64,000 bases of DNA from Brockia lithotrophica. GTDB taxonomy: Bacteria; Bacillota; Bacilli; Thermicanales; DSM-22653. Below, piece after piece: positions 45,722-59,063 of the stretch. The position numbers and the translations under genes are program-made. Position 1 is the first letter of the stretch; each line of letters begins with the position of its first letter. Location of the stretch: positions 62,001 to 126,000 of the forward strand of contig NZ_RBIJ01000005.1 in the NCBI RefSeq assembly GCF_003633725.1, in the 5' to 3' direction. The notes under the pieces are model-generated. The model saw only the letters and a list, made by a program, of their open reading frames with translations. It searched no databases and had not been told where the DNA came from.

Positions 45722-46144
45722 TCATCCCTCCGATTCTTCGCCTTCCGCGCCACGCGTTTCCGGAGCGCCTTCCTCCCCTCCGGAAGGCAGAACACCCTCG
45801 TCCTCCCGCCAGAGGTTTGCCCGCTTGAGGAGGCGTACGAGCGATGCCTCGAGCTCGGAAAACTCTGCCCCGATTCCGCCGCGACGCACGAGGACGACGA
45901 GATTGTATCCCGGACGGATGTGGGGAAGTGCGCGCCGCAGGATTTCCCGCAACTTGCGCTTGTAGTGGTTGCGCAACACCGCATCCCCCAACCGCCGCCC
46001 CACGGAAACCCCAACGGCCCGTCCCCCGTCGTCTCGCCTCTCATAATAAACAACGAGGCGGGGATCGGCTACCGATTTCCCGCCCGTGATCACGCGCTCA
46101 AAATCTTCGTTCTTTCGCAGGCGATCCTTTCGGGAGAGGCCCAC
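45722..46144 (-). CDS. rnpA: Ribonuclease P protein component
   Basis: 140 residues. GLSRKDRLRKNEDFERVITGGKS, the central cleft, and the signature RNHYKRKLREILRRA (RNR motif). It binds RNase P RNA and pre-tRNA leaders. The last 30 or so residues are an extra acidic tail not usual in the family. The start is GTG 46144, nine bases after AAGGAG; an ATG one frame off overlaps it. It follows rpmH by 13 bases. Confidence 0.94.
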   Translation of the reverse strand: MGLSRKDRLRKNEDFERVITGGKSVADPRLVVYYERRDDGGRAVGVSVGRRLGDAVLRNHYKRKLREILRRALPHIRPGYNLVVLVRRGGIGAEFSELEASLVRLLKRANLWREDEGVLPSGGEEGAPETRGAEGEESEG

Positions 46145-46157
46145 ATCCCCCAACTCC

Positions 46158-46307
46158 TTAACGCCGCTCTGTAACGGCGAGGCGCTTCCGTCCCTTCCGG
46201 CGGCGCGCCTTGATGATCTTTTGCCCAGACTTCGTCCGCATCCGAACGAGGAAGCCCAGCGTCCGCTTCCGCCGCCGCTTGCTCGGGTTGTATGTCGGTT
46301 TCCCCAT
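46158..46307 (-). CDS. rpmH: Ribosomal protein bL34
   Basis: 49 residues, about five longer than the 44-residue Escherichia and Bacillus proteins, through extra residues at both ends ([18 protein letters not shown], and ...VTERR). The basic core is typical. ATG 46307 with GGGAGGG before it. First gene of the leftward rpmH-rnpA-yidD-yidC-mnmE-mnmG-rsmG cluster starting at the origin. Confidence 0.95.
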   Translation of the reverse strand: MGKPTYNPSKRRRKRTLGFLVRMRTKSGQKIIKARRRKGRKRLAVTERR

Positions 46308-46337
46308 CGTGCGATCCCTCCCGTGAAATCGTACCCA

Positions 46338-46366
46338 ATTATATGGCGCCCACCCGCCCCCGTCAA
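46338..46366 (-). promoter_or_regulatory. Promoter of rpmH
   Basis: Minus strand -35 TTGACG (46361-46366), 17-bp spacer, -10 TATAAT (46338-46343), near consensus. It faces left, back to back with oriC and the dnaA promoter. About 25 bases lead to the rpmH ATG. Confidence 0.92.
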
Positions 46367-46384
46367 GAAATCCCGAACATAGGG

Positions 46385-46574
46385 TTTTCCACAGAGGAAT
46401 CCGCAGTCCACCCACATGTCCACAGGATCCACATTTTTCGCCGCACGGCTTGTGGATTCTGTGGATTGGGCGCGGGGATCGTTGAACCGTTCTATCCTCC
46501 TTTGCTAAGATGGACTCACCCTCAACTGTGGACGAGCGGCGTCATCCACAAATCTATCCACAGGGTGTGGATAT
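46385..46574. other. oriC, left half: DnaA-box cluster upstream of dnaA
   Basis: At least nine DnaA-box-like 9-mers against TTATCCACA, all with the CCACA core or complement. Best are TTTTCCACA (46385-46393), TCATCCACA (46542-46550), CTATCCACA (46554-46562) and the reverse TGTGGATAT (46566-46574), each one mismatch. Weaker: 46416-46424, 46425-46433, 46451-46459, 46460-46468 and 46527-46535. Both orientations occur. The last group lies between the dnaA promoter and its ATG, so DnaA probably represses its own gene. Gene direction switches here, which fits the origin. Confidence 0.9.
46482..46511 (+). promoter_or_regulatory. Promoter of dnaA
   Basis: -35 TTGAAC (46482-46487), 18-bp spacer, -10 TAAGAT (46506-46511) with TGC extension. 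The -10 covers the in-frame ATG at 46510, which therefore cannot be the dnaA start. Confidence 0.78.
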
Positions 46575-46575
46575 C

Positions 46576-47946
46576 ATGTCGCACACAATGCACAACCTTC
46601 CCCGCTGGTCGGCGGGGGTATCTCCGGCCCAGGAACTCTGGGACCTCGTCCTCGGGCGGTTGCAGTCGCGGCTGCCGAAACCCAGCTTCGACACGTGGTT
46701 TCGCGATACGCGGGCCCTCCGCTTGTCGGAAAACACGCTCGTCGTCGAAGCACCGAATCCGTTCATCAAAGATTGGCTCGAAGAACACTACCAAACGGCC
46801 TTGGAAACCCTCCTGTCCGACATCGGAGGAAAACCCTTGCGCCTTCGCCTCGTGACCGAAGACGAACTCGAACCGCCGCCAAGCGCTCCACCCGGCAGCA
46901 CGTTTGAAAGCTCTCCCCTCAACCCCAAGTACGTCTTCGAGACGTTCGTCGTGGGCAGCGGCAACCGCTTCGCCCACGCCGCTTGCCTGGCCGTTGCCGA
47001 ACGTCCAGCTTCTTCGTACAACCCCTTATTCATCTACGGCGGAGTGGGGCTCGGGAAAACCCACCTCCTGCACGCCATCGGACACCACGTACGCCGCCAC
47101 CACCCCCACATGCGCGTCTTGTACATCTCTACAGAAAAGTTCACGAACGAGTTCATCGCTGCCATCCGCGACAACCGCGCCGAACAATTTCGGCAAAAAT
47201 ATCGAACGATCGACGTCCTGCTCATCGACGACATTCAGTTTCTTGCGGGAAAGGAGCAGACGCAGGAAGAATTCTTCCACACGTTCAACACGTTGTACGA
47301 GGCGAGCAAGCAGATCGTAATCACGAGCGACCGGCCGCCCAAGGAAATCCCGACGCTCGAAGACCGCCTCCGTTCCCGCTTCGAGTGGGGCCTCATCACG
47401 GACATCCAACCGCCGGACTTAGAGACGCGAATCGCCATCCTTCACAAAAAGGTTCGTGCGGAACAACTCGAGATCTCCGACGAAGTGATCGCCTTCATCG
47501 CCCGGCAGGTGCAGACGAACATCCGCGAACTCGAGGGCGCGCTCACCCGTGTTCTCGCCTACGCGTCCCTGATCAACCGAGATATCACCGTAGACCTAGC
47601 GGAAGAGGCCCTGCGGGACCTCGTCCAGACAAACAAATTGCAAAAGCACCTCACCATCTTCGACATCCAAAAGGTCGTAAGCGACTACTTCGGGATCCGC
47701 CGCGAAGACCTCGTCGGAAAAAAACGCACCCGCAACCTCGTCCTCCCCCGGCAGATCGCCATGTACCTCGCACGCGAACTCACCGAACATTCGCTTCCCA
47801 AGATCGGCCAGGAATTCGGCGGTAAAGACCACACGACGGTGATCCACGCCCATGAAAAGATCCGTAGGGAAATCCAAAGGGACAAAAACCTCGCGCGCAT
47901 CGTGAACGAACTCAGGGAGCGCCTCAAGGTATTCACAAGTGGATGA
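46576..47946 (+). CDS. dnaA: Chromosomal replication initiator protein DnaA
   Basis: 456 residues. Domain I (helicase/SirA contact) begins [22 protein letters not shown]; a short linker follows; the AAA+ domain has [23 protein letters not shown] (Walker A) and [26 protein letters not shown] (Walker B); domain IV ends with the DnaA-box reader [32 protein letters not shown] in pieces. It binds oriC and opens DNA. ATG 46576 is chosen because the upstream ATG lies in the promoter. The ribosome binding site is poor (GGGTGTGG), overlapping a DnaA box. ATG 46588 is an alternative. Confidence 0.96.
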   Translation: MSHTMHNLPRWSAGVSPAQELWDLVLGRLQSRLPKPSFDTWFRDTRALRLSENTLVVEAPNPFIKDWLEEHYQTALETLLSDIGGKPLRLRLVTEDELEPPPSAPPGSTFESSPLNPKYVFETFVVGSGNRFAHAACLAVAERPASSYNPLFIYGGVGLGKTHLLHAIGHHVRRHHPHMRVLYISTEKFTNEFIAAIRDNRAEQFRQKYRTIDVLLIDDIQFLAGKEQTQEEFFHTFNTLYEASKQIVITSDRPPKEIPTLEDRLRSRFEWGLITDIQPPDLETRIAILHKKVRAEQLEISDEVIAFIARQVQTNIRELEGALTRVLAYASLINRDITVDLAEEALRDLVQTNKLQKHLTIFDIQKVVSDYFGIRREDLVGKKRTRNLVLPRQIAMYLARELTEHSLPKIGQEFGGKDHTTVIHAHEKIRREIQRDKNLARIVNELRERLKVFTSG

Positions 47947-48080
47947 CCGTGCCCAAAGAAATCCACAGGCCACTCCCTTGGGAATTCGTGGTCGGACACG
48001 TTGTCCACAGGTTCCACGGACTATGACGGGTACGACGTCTTTCTTTTTCACGAGAAGAAGAGAAAGGATGCGTATCCTCC
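47947..48080. other. oriC, right half: dnaA-dnaN intergenic DnaA boxes
   Basis: Two DnaA boxes, AAATCCACA (47959-47967) and TTGTCCACA (48001-48009, one mismatch), with GGTTCCACG just after. A comparatively AT/purine-pyrimidine-rich patch follows (about 48038-48066, TCTTTCTTTTTC then GAGAAGAAGAGAAAG), a candidate unwinding element. With the cluster upstream of dnaA this gives a bipartite origin like that of B. subtilis. The dnaN ribosome binding site lies at its right end. Confidence 0.75.
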
Positions 48081-49187
48081 ATGCGGCTTCACGTCGAACG
48101 GGAAGTGCTCTTTCCCGCCGTGCAACGGGCGATCCGCGCTGTCGACGCGCGCGTCGCCTTGCCGATCCTTGCAGGACTTTATCTCGAAGTTGCGGACGAC
48201 CGCCTCGTAGTTGCCGGCGCGAGCGGCGAGTTGTACGTACGCGCATGGGTCCCCGTGGACCTCGCCGCCGAAGAGGGACGCACGGTGGTCCCTGCGCGCT
48301 TTTTCTTTGACCTCCTCCGCCGCCTACCTTCGGGTCCTGTGGAAATCGCCCTCGAAGAGGAACGCGTACGCGTCCGACAGGGCGACGTGGAGTTTCGCAT
48401 AAGCCCCATGGATCCCGAGGACTTCCCCCCCTTTCCCGAGGAAGTCGAGGCAGTGAGCCTTCCCCTCGCCGGCGAAAGGTTGGAGCGGGCCCTAAGGAGT
48501 GTGCTCTTTGCGGCCAGTTCGAGCGATACGCGTCCCATTCTCAAAGGCGTTCGCTGGCGTGCGGCCGACGGGGAACTCGTCTTCGTCGCCACGGACAGCC
48601 ACCGGCTTGCCCGACGGGTGCTCCCCCTCGAAGTGCCTGTAGACGCTCCCGTCGAAGCGATTCCCCCTGCCTCCCGCCTGGAAGACATCCTCCCTCTCTT
48701 AGACGAAGCCGATCTCTGGCGGATCACCTTCGGGAAGAGCACCCTTGGCCTTCGGAGCGAGGGATTGGAGATCGCCATTCGCCTCCTCGAAGGGGTGTAT
48801 CCGGAAACGGACAACCTCCTCACCTTGGAGGCCCAGACGACCTTCTTCGTGGCCGTAGAGCCGTTTCGCGAGGCGCTTGAACGCGCGGCCCTCGTGGTGC
48901 AGAAGAGCGCCCAGCCTACGGTTCGGCTCGATGCCGAAGGCGGAGCCCTCGTCCTGAGTGCCAACCACCCCGAGCTCGGAAGCTACCGGGAGATCCTTCC
49001 CGTAGAAGGGTTCGAAGGCGAAAAGCTGACCATCTGGTTCAACGTGCGCTACCTCCTCGAGGCGCTCAAGGGTTGGGAGGAAGAAAGGGCCGTCCTTCAA
49101 TTCAACGGATCGTGGAAGCCGTTCCTCGTGCGTCCCGAGCTCGATCCCGGGTGGGTTCACCTCATCGTCCCCGTGAAGATCCCGTAA
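48081..49187 (+). CDS. dnaN: DNA polymerase III beta subunit (sliding clamp)
   Basis: 368 residues in three similar clamp domains: MRLHVEREVLFPAVQRAIRAV..., the central SSDTRPILKGV and FVATDSHRLARR, and the C-terminal end VHLIVPVKIP in place of the usual LxPxRx finish. The ring holds the polymerase on DNA. The AAAGGA site lies about 12 bases before ATG 48081, wider than usual, so expression may depend on readthrough or coupling. yaaA, usual between dnaN and recF, is absent; recF begins 24 bases later. Confidence 0.96.
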   Translation: MRLHVEREVLFPAVQRAIRAVDARVALPILAGLYLEVADDRLVVAGASGELYVRAWVPVDLAAEEGRTVVPARFFFDLLRRLPSGPVEIALEEERVRVRQGDVEFRISPMDPEDFPPFPEEVEAVSLPLAGERLERALRSVLFAASSSDTRPILKGVRWRAADGELVFVATDSHRLARRVLPLEVPVDAPVEAIPPASRLEDILPLLDEADLWRITFGKSTLGLRSEGLEIAIRLLEGVYPETDNLLTLEAQTTFFVAVEPFREALERAALVVQKSAQPTVRLDAEGGALVLSANHPELGSYREILPVEGFEGEKLTIWFNVRYLLEALKGWEEERAVLQFNGSWKPFLVRPELDPGWVHLIVPVKIP

Positions 49188-49211
49188 CGCGGATTCGGGC
49201 AGGGGTGACGC

Positions 49212-52326
<3,115 letters not shown>

Positions 52327-52375
52327 GAATTGCGGAGCCGTGTTTGGGATCCCCGCGATCTAAGGAGGGGTAGAC

Positions 52376-54829
52376 GTGGCTTTGCATTCCCGCATCGAGC
52401 CGGTGGACATCGCCCACGAGATGCGGCAGTCCTTTCTCGACTATGCGATGAGCGTCATCGTGAGTCGCGCCCTTCCCGACGTTCGGGACGGGCTAAAGCC
52501 CGTGCAGAGGCGGATTCTGTACGACATGCTCGAGGAGGGTCTCACTCCCGACAAACCGTACCGGAAGTCCGCGACGATCGTGGGTACCGTGTTGGCGCGG
52601 TACCACCCGCACGGGGATGCGGCCGTATACGAGACGCTCGTACGCATGGCGCAACCCTTTTCCTACCGCTACCCCCTCGTAGACGGCCAGGGAAACTTCG
52701 GTTCCGTGGACGGGGATTCGGCGGCGGCGATGCGGTATACGGAGGCGCGCCTCTCCCCCCTCGCTCTCGAGCTCTTGCGCGACATCCACAAAGACACGGT
52801 GGACTTTCGCGACAACTTCGACGCCTCGCGCAAGGAGCCCGTCGTCCTCCCCGCCCGGTTTCCCAACCTGATCGTGAACGGGTCGCAGGGAATCGCCGTC
52901 GGGATGGCCACGAACATCCCGCCGCACAACCTGGGAGAAGCCATAGACGCCGTACTCCTCCTCATGGAGCGGCCCGATGCTTCTCTCGCGGAGATCCTCG
53001 AGCGCCTCCCGGGTCCGGACTTTCCCACGGGCGGTGTGATCCTCGGGCGTGAGGGAATTCGGAAGGCCTACGAGACGGGGCGCGGGACGATCCGCATCCG
53101 TGCACAGGCGGAGATCGAAGGGCTCTCCGGCGGGCGGTCGCGCATCGTCTTTACGGAAATTCCTTACCAGGTGAACAAGGCGAAGGTGGTAGAACGGATC
53201 GCCGAACTCGTCCGCGACAAGGTTCTCGACGGCGTGACGGACGTCCGCGACGAGTCGAGCAAGGGGAAAATCCGCGTCGTCGTGGAGGTCCGAAAAGGTG
53301 CCGATCCGCGGGTAATCCTCAACCAGATCTACCGCCACACGGCCTTTCAAACTTCTTTCGGGATCATCTTTCTCGCCCTTGTCGACGGACGACCGGAAAT
53401 CTTGGGGATCCGCGAACTCCTCCTTCACTACATCGCCCACCAGCGTGAGGTCGTACGTCGGCGAACGGCGCACGACCTCGAGAAGGCGGAAGCGCGCCTT
53501 CACATCGTGGAAGGGCTCATGCGCGCCGTCGACCTCGTCGACGTCCTCGTGCACCGGTACGGTCCGATTCGCAGTGCCCGTGACCGTAAGGAGGCTCGGG
53601 CGAACCTCTGTGCGCCTACCTTCGTCCTTGAAGGTAGGACGTACGAGATGGGCTTCACGGAGGCCCAAGCCGACGCCATCTTGGACATGCGCTTGGAGCA
53701 GCTTACTGGACTTTCCATCGAAAAGTTGGCAGACGAAGAAAGCTCGCTGCGCCGCACGATTTCCGACCTCCGGGCGATCCTCGAATCGCCGGCGCGTCTC
53801 GACGAAGTGGTGCGCAAAGAGCTCCTCGACGTGCGGGAGAAATTCGCCGACGAGAGGCGTACGCGGATTCTCGACGAAGACGGTTCGTTTGAGGCTACGG
53901 ACCTCATTGCCGACGAACCCTTCGTCGTCACGCTCAGCGAAGGGGGGTATCTGCGGCGCACGGATCCGAGCACGTACCGCGCTCAGCGGCGCGGGGGCAA
54001 GGGAGTGCTCGGCGTTCGCGTTCGGGAAGACGTGATCGTGCACGTCGTCCACGCGAACGCGCACGACACGCTTCTCTTCTTCACGAACCGCGGCCGCGTG
54101 TATCCCCTCCTCGTACACGAGATTCCCGAACAAGGACGGACGACGCGCGGTTCGCACCTCGCCAACTTCCTTCCCCTTGCGCCGGAGGAGCGTGTGACAG
54201 CTCTCCTCCCCTACCGCGCTTCCGAACCTGGGGACCTCGTCTTCGCTACCCGGTTGGGGTTCGTAAAGCGCACGCCGGCGGAGGAATTTCGTTCTCTGCG
54301 GCGAAGCGGCCTCGTCGCCCTCTCCCTCGAACGGGGTGACGAGCTCGTGGGGGTACGGAAGCTCGGGACGGGGCAAGAAGACGTCCTCCTCGTCACGCAG
54401 GGAGGCATGGCCATCCGTTTCCCCGTGCGGGATGTCCGGGAGATGGGGAGGCAGGCGCGCGGGGTTCGCGGCATTCGCCTCAAGGCGGGGGATTTTGTAG
54501 TTGCTCTGGAGAACGTCCGCGATGGAGATGAGCTCCTCTTCGCCACAGAACTGGGGTACGGGAAGCGTACGCCTGCGGCGGAGTTCCGCCTTCAAAGTCG
54601 CGGTGGCCAGGGGATTCGCGCCGTTTCGCGGCAGGCGGGCTCGCTCGTCGCCGCGGTCGTGGTACGGGAAAACGATGACCTCCTCCTCGTCACCCGGCAG
54701 GGACAGGTGATCCGCATGCCCGTGCGCGAGGTTCCCGTGCTCGGTCGGACGGCTCGAGGCGTTCGCCTCGTGCGTTTGGAAGAGGGGGACGCGCTTCAGA
54801 CTTTGGCCCGCATTCCCGCAGAGGACTGA
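52376..54829 (+). CDS. gyrA: DNA gyrase subunit A
   Basis: 817 residues. Winged-helix and tower domains with [21 protein letters not shown], catalytic Tyr121 in [11 protein letters not shown], then six-bladed C-terminal pinwheel containing the gyrase-specific GyrA box QRRGGKG, so it is gyrase and not topoisomerase IV. In the quinolone-contact segment [11 protein letters not shown], Ala82 replaces the usual Ser (E. coli S83) and Glu86 matches the acidic D87. GTG start with AAGGAGGGG six bases before. A strong bidirectional terminator follows. Confidence 0.97.
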   Translation: MALHSRIEPVDIAHEMRQSFLDYAMSVIVSRALPDVRDGLKPVQRRILYDMLEEGLTPDKPYRKSATIVGTVLARYHPHGDAAVYETLVRMAQPFSYRYPLVDGQGNFGSVDGDSAAAMRYTEARLSPLALELLRDIHKDTVDFRDNFDASRKEPVVLPARFPNLIVNGSQGIAVGMATNIPPHNLGEAIDAVLLLMERPDASLAEILERLPGPDFPTGGVILGREGIRKAYETGRGTIRIRAQAEIEGLSGGRSRIVFTEIPYQVNKAKVVERIAELVRDKVLDGVTDVRDESSKGKIRVVVEVRKGADPRVILNQIYRHTAFQTSFGIIFLALVDGRPEILGIRELLLHYIAHQREVVRRRTAHDLEKAEARLHIVEGLMRAVDLVDVLVHRYGPIRSARDRKEARANLCAPTFVLEGRTYEMGFTEAQADAILDMRLEQLTGLSIEKLADEESSLRRTISDLRAILESPARLDEVVRKELLDVREKFADERRTRILDEDGSFEATDLIADEPFVVTLSEGGYLRRTDPSTYRAQRRGGKGVLGVRVREDVIVHVVHANAHDTLLFFTNRGRVYPLLVHEIPEQGRTTRGSHLANFLPLAPEERVTALLPYRASEPGDLVFATRLGFVKRTPAEEFRSLRRSGLVALSLERGDELVGVRKLGTGQEDVLLVTQGGMAIRFPVRDVREMGRQARGVRGIRLKAGDFVVALENVRDGDELLFATELGYGKRTPAAEFRLQSRGGQGIRAVSRQAGSLVAAVVVRENDDLLLVTRQGQVIRMPVREVPVLGRTARGVRLVRLEEGDALQTLARIPAED

Positions 54830-54859
54830 CGCAAGGCGGTGTTTTCCACACACACGACG

Positions 54860-54895
54860 AAAAGGCGACCCCGAGGAGGGGTCGCCTTTTTCTTT
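54860..54895. terminator. Bidirectional terminator between gyrA and the CO2-fixation operon
   Basis: Stem GGCGACCCC (54864-54872) with GGGGTCGCC (54878-54886), loop GAGGA. T-rich on the plus side (TTTTTCTTTT) and AAAA on the other side, which is TTTT for the minus strand. It ends gyrA and, from the other side, tktN. Confidence 0.92.
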
Positions 54896-54931
54896 TCTGG
54901 CACGGATTTCGGGATGCTGAGAACCCGACCG

Positions 54932-55792
54932 TTACAATTCGAGCGGAATTTCCTGGACGTTTACGCCGAGCTCTTCGAGTGCGCGCAGCGCGTCTTCGCG
55001 GGTGAGCACTTCGGCGTGCCAACGGCTTTCGTTTTCCATGAAGGAAATCCCTTTTCCCTTTACCGTCCGGGCGAGGATGAGGGTTGGCTTTTGCGCGTAC
55101 CCTACGTTTTCCAACGCGGGGATGAGTTCTTCGAAGGAATGGCCGTCGACGGGGATTACCGACCAGCGAAAGGACTCCCATTTGGCGACGATCGGTTCGA
55201 GGGCGACGACCTCCTCCGTATCGCCTCCGTGTTGAAGGCGGTTGCGGTCCACGATGGCCACGAGGTTGTTTAGGCGGAAGTGCCCCGCAGCAAGGGCCGC
55301 CTCCCAAACCGCCCCGTCTTGGAGCTCCCCGTCTCCGAGGAGGACGAAGACGCGTACCCCGCTCTTCCGCCGCTTCGCCCCGAGCGCCATGCCCACGGCG
55401 ACCGCGAGCCCCTGTCCCGGAATTCCCGTGCTCATGTCGATCCCGGGAATTGCACGCATATCAGGAAAGGAAGGGATTCCTTCGGGAGAGCGAGCGAGGA
55501 GGTCTTCTAGGGAGAAAAAGCCCCGTTCGGCAAGCGTCGCGTAGAGGGCTACGGCCGCATGGCCTTTAGAAAGGACGAAACGGTCGCGTTCTGGATCGTG
55601 GGGACGTTCCGGGTCGACGTGCAAGACGCGGAAGTAGAGGGCCGTGAGGATGTCCACGGCGGAGAGGGCGCCGCCCACGTATCCCTTTCCCTGGCGGAGG
55701 AGAAGGCGAATCACGTCTTGACGTACCTTCCGGGCCTTTTCCTCGAGCTCGCGGTAGCCACCCGCTGCCGAAAGCTGCCTGTTACCCGACAA
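54932..55792 (-). CDS. Transketolase, N-terminal (thiamine-binding) subunit
   Basis: 286 residues, the N-terminal half of a transketolase. Residues bind thiamine diphosphate: LSKGHAAVALYATLAERG, DMSTGIPGQGLAVAVGMALGAK and GDGELQDGAVWEAALAAGHFRLNNLVAIVDRNRLQ (GDG...N motif), ending in the WHAEVLTREDALRAL region. The pyrimidine-binding C-terminal half is not in the window, so a separate partner must exist. In the Calvin cycle it regenerates pentose phosphates. TTG 55792 has AAGGGGG seven bases upstream and overlaps the prk stop by 11 bases; this start makes the protein normal in length. Last gene of rbcL-rbcS-prk-tktN. Confidence 0.88.
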   Translation of the reverse strand: MSGNRQLSAAGGYRELEEKARKVRQDVIRLLLRQGKGYVGGALSAVDILTALYFRVLHVDPERPHDPERDRFVLSKGHAAVALYATLAERGFFSLEDLLARSPEGIPSFPDMRAIPGIDMSTGIPGQGLAVAVGMALGAKRRKSGVRVFVLLGDGELQDGAVWEAALAAGHFRLNNLVAIVDRNRLQHGGDTEEVVALEPIVAKWESFRWSVIPVDGHSFEELIPALENVGYAQKPTLILARTVKGKGISFMENESRWHAEVLTREDALRALEELGVNVQEIPLEL

Positions 55793-56693
55793 CGGAACGC
55801 CCCCTTCCTTCGAAGGTCGCGTCGAGTTCTTGGCGGATGGCTTCGAGGCGCGAGGCGAGGATGGCCAACGCGAGCTGGTACGGCATGACGAAGGGGGCAT
55901 GGGTGATCTTTCCGAGAATCGCCCCTCCCCGCGGTCCCATGTGTTCCAGGAGGACGTGCGCTGTGGAGACAGGCATCGCCTGCGAGAACGAAAGGGAGAG
56001 GAATTCCCGTCCGCCTATCCAATCGCGCTTGGGCTGAACGGAAATTTCCGAGATCTGCTCGAGCTTTTCCTTGAGCCACGGGTTGTCCGCGGGCTCCTTA
56101 AATTCCACACCTACGGCGTCGGGGCGTTCGTCCTCCAAGGGGAAGAGCTTTACGACGGTATCCGCCATGGCGAGTTGTGGTTCTACGAAGTTGCGGATGT
56201 CCCACTGGCGCTTCCGGATCTCTGCGAGGACCTCTTCGACCGTGTACCCGCGGGCTGTGGCGTCGCGCAGGATCTTCCACCGAACCTTGAGCTCTTCGTG
56301 CGTGTCGTAGTAGATCTTGAGGTCGTACATGTCTGCAGCGACCTGAAAGAGGAAGGGGTGAAGCCCTTCCACGATCACGTACGGCCGTGGCTCTACCCAC
56401 ACCGGGTCGTCGAAGTCTCCCGTATCGTGGTTGTACACGGGCCGGAGCACCTTCTCGCCCCTGCGCAGGCGGTAGAGGTGGTCGATGAACAACCCGAGGT
56501 TGTTTGCCCGCGGGTGAAGGGCGGTGATGTTCACCGCCTTGCGTTCTTGGCGGTTCAGGGAATGGTACCCATCGAGTTCGATGACGCTCACGCGATCGTT
56601 CCCGAGGAGCTTTGCAAGTTGGGCTACGAGGGAGCTCTTTCCGGCCCCACTGTCGCCGGCGATGCCGATGAGCACGGGACGAACCGAATGCAT
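55782..56693 (-). CDS. prk: Phosphoribulokinase
   Basis: 303 residues. P-loop GIAGDSGAGKSSL, ELDGYHSLNRQERK (substrate region), ITALHPRANNLGL, DTGDFDDPVWVEPRPYVIVEGLHPF. It phosphorylates ribulose 5-phosphate to ribulose 1,5-bisphosphate, the RuBisCO substrate, and has no other known role than the Calvin cycle. Sequence is the bacterial/hexameric-octameric class, short and lacking the plant redox Cys pair. ATG 56693. It follows rbcS by 262 bases containing a stem and palindromes and overlaps tktN. Pairing with RuBisCO makes a working CO2-fixation pathway very likely. Confidence 0.94.
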   Translation of the reverse strand: MHSVRPVLIGIAGDSGAGKSSLVAQLAKLLGNDRVSVIELDGYHSLNRQERKAVNITALHPRANNLGLFIDHLYRLRRGEKVLRPVYNHDTGDFDDPVWVEPRPYVIVEGLHPFLFQVAADMYDLKIYYDTHEELKVRWKILRDATARGYTVEEVLAEIRKRQWDIRNFVEPQLAMADTVVKLFPLEDERPDAVGVEFKEPADNPWLKEKLEQISEISVQPKRDWIGGREFLSLSFSQAMPVSTAHVLLEHMGPRGGAILGKITHAPFVMPYQLALAILASRLEAIRQELDATFEGRGRSVVG

Positions 56694-56856
56694 CGCGGTC
56701 GCCTCCTTCGCGCGTTTCGCGCGGATGTGGAATTGGGCGGACGCAACACCCCTTCACGAGCGGAACGACCGGTGACGGTGGGGGTAGGGAGATTCTGTCC
56801 GATCTTTCGATTTCCACTAGATTGACAGAAGGGGAGTATGCACGGAAATTCCGCGT

Positions 56857-56868
56857 TGTACTAGTACA
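56857..56868. promoter_or_regulatory. Palindrome TGTACTAGTACA, candidate operator
   Basis: A perfect 12-base palindrome, four bases from a second one, CGGAAATTCCG (56843-56853). Both lie in the rbcS-prk spacer. A regulator-binding role is inference; LysR-type CbbR sites (T-N11-A) do not obviously match. Confidence 0.35.
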
Positions 56869-56911
56869 GAGGTGCGTACACTCCGCTTTATACGGAAATG
56901 TATGCGGGGAA

Positions 56912-56935
56912 GGGGGTACGCGCTCCCGTACCCCC
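56912..56935 (-). terminator. Strong stem after rbcS (attenuator or mRNA stabiliser)
   Basis: GGGGGTACG (56912-56920) pairs with CGTACCCCC (56927-56935), six-base loop. On the minus strand TTCCCC follows, so it lacks a T-run. It may protect the rbcL-rbcS 3' end or lower prk transcription. Confidence 0.5.
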
Positions 56936-56955
56936 GTTTACCCCCGTTTCTTCGC

Positions 56956-57354
56956 TCACTCTACCGGACGTACCGCGTAACGCTGCGTAAAGCCCGGCCC
57001 TACCGTACGCTCGAGCGTGGACCCGCGTTCTACCTTGGGGCGTTGGACGAGGAAGGTGAGGCGGGTCGTCTGCTTCCCGTAGCTTCGGTCGTAGGCGTTG
57101 ATCCGGATGTACGCGTCCGGGTGCTCCCGGCGACAGGCTTCGAGTTCCGCCAGAATCGCGTCGCTGTCTTTGGCGTCAAAGAAGGGGATCTTCCACATGT
57201 CCCAGTAGACGTTTCGCGGATGGGGGTCGTAGGTGAACTCGATGTTCACGGCCCAGCCGTTTGCGAGGGCGTAGGCGATTTGCTTTTTGATCTCCTCGTC
57301 CGTAAGCGGGGGCAAGTACGAAAAGGCTCCGTGTCGAAGCACGAAGTTTCCCAC
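56956..57354 (-). CDS. rbcS: RuBisCO small subunit (form I, red type)
   Basis: 132 residues. LPPLTDEEIKKQIAYALANGW, VNIEFTYDPHPRNVYWDMWKIPFF, then ELEACRREHPDAYIRINAYDRSYGKQTTRLTFLV-type sequence. The red-type marks are the short loop between strands A and B and the C-terminal extension after QRP (here about 28 residues), which forms a beta-hairpin in form IC/ID enzymes. Eight copies cap the L8 core. GTG start with GGAGGAG. It follows rbcL by 30 bases. No cbbX activase gene, usual with red-type RuBisCO, is in the window. Confidence 0.93.
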   Translation of the reverse strand: MGNFVLRHGAFSYLPPLTDEEIKKQIAYALANGWAVNIEFTYDPHPRNVYWDMWKIPFFDAKDSDAILAELEACRREHPDAYIRINAYDRSYGKQTTRLTFLVQRPKVERGSTLERTVGPGFTQRYAVRPVE

Positions 57355-57384
57355 GGCGATCTCCTCCTTCCCGTTCGTAAGGGG

Positions 57385-58818
<1,434 letters not shown>

Positions 58819-58887
58819 TCACCTCGCGCGTGGTGTGCTTTCGCCGTTCGGCGGCGAAGCCGAATTAGGCCATCCTTTGTGCGGTCC

Positions 58888-58916
58888 AGTATACCAGGAC
58901 AAAATCGAAAGTTCAA
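58888..58916 (-). promoter_or_regulatory. Promoter of the rbcL operon
   Basis: Minus strand -35 TTGAAC (58911-58916), 17-bp spacer, -10 TATACT (58888-58893) with TGG extension. The leader of about 70 bases has two overlapping hairpins, TTCGGC/GCCGAA and TTCGCCG/CGGCGAA, that cannot form together. Confidence 0.85.
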
Positions 58917-59003
58917 TACCCAAAACACAGGTGAAGCGTTTTCATCCCTGTACTATAACATGGGGGACCGAAGGGATTCCCCCCCGCGTCGGGTGAGTCA
59001 GAC

Positions 59004-59037
59004 GTAAAAACTCCCCCGCGGTCTTCGCGGGGGAGTT
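59004..59037 (-). terminator. Terminator of serS
   Basis: AACTCCCCCGCG (59009-59020) pairs with CGCGGGGGAGTT (59026-59037), five-base loop; on the minus strand TTTTTAC follows. It lies 26 bases after the serS stop and isolates serS from the rbcL operon. Confidence 0.93.
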
Positions 59038-59063
59038 GGACCGTGATCCCTCTCGTGCGGCGT

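Larger units (their letters stand above)
56694..56955 (-). promoter_or_regulatory. rbcS-prk intergenic region
   Basis: 262 bases, the longest spacer in the operon, with no gene seen. It holds a strong stem after rbcS (56912-56935), an inverted-repeat cluster (56843-56868) and no convincing -35/-10 pair on the minus strand; TATAAA (near 56888) and CAGAAT are isolated. The prk ribosome binding site AAGGAGG lies at its end. It may set separate levels of RuBisCO and PRK. Confidence 0.5.

Noticed and set aside
46510-46575. Upstream ATG extension of dnaA
   Set aside because: The ATG overlaps the dnaA -10 box, and the extension would encode DnaA boxes rather than a conserved N-terminus.
54842-54850. 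DnaA-box-like TTTTCCACA after gyrA
   Set aside because: A single box next to a terminator, far from other boxes; chance is the simplest explanation.
52493-54853. 786-codon open frame on the minus strand
   Set aside because: Antisense shadow of gyrA with no recognisable domain.
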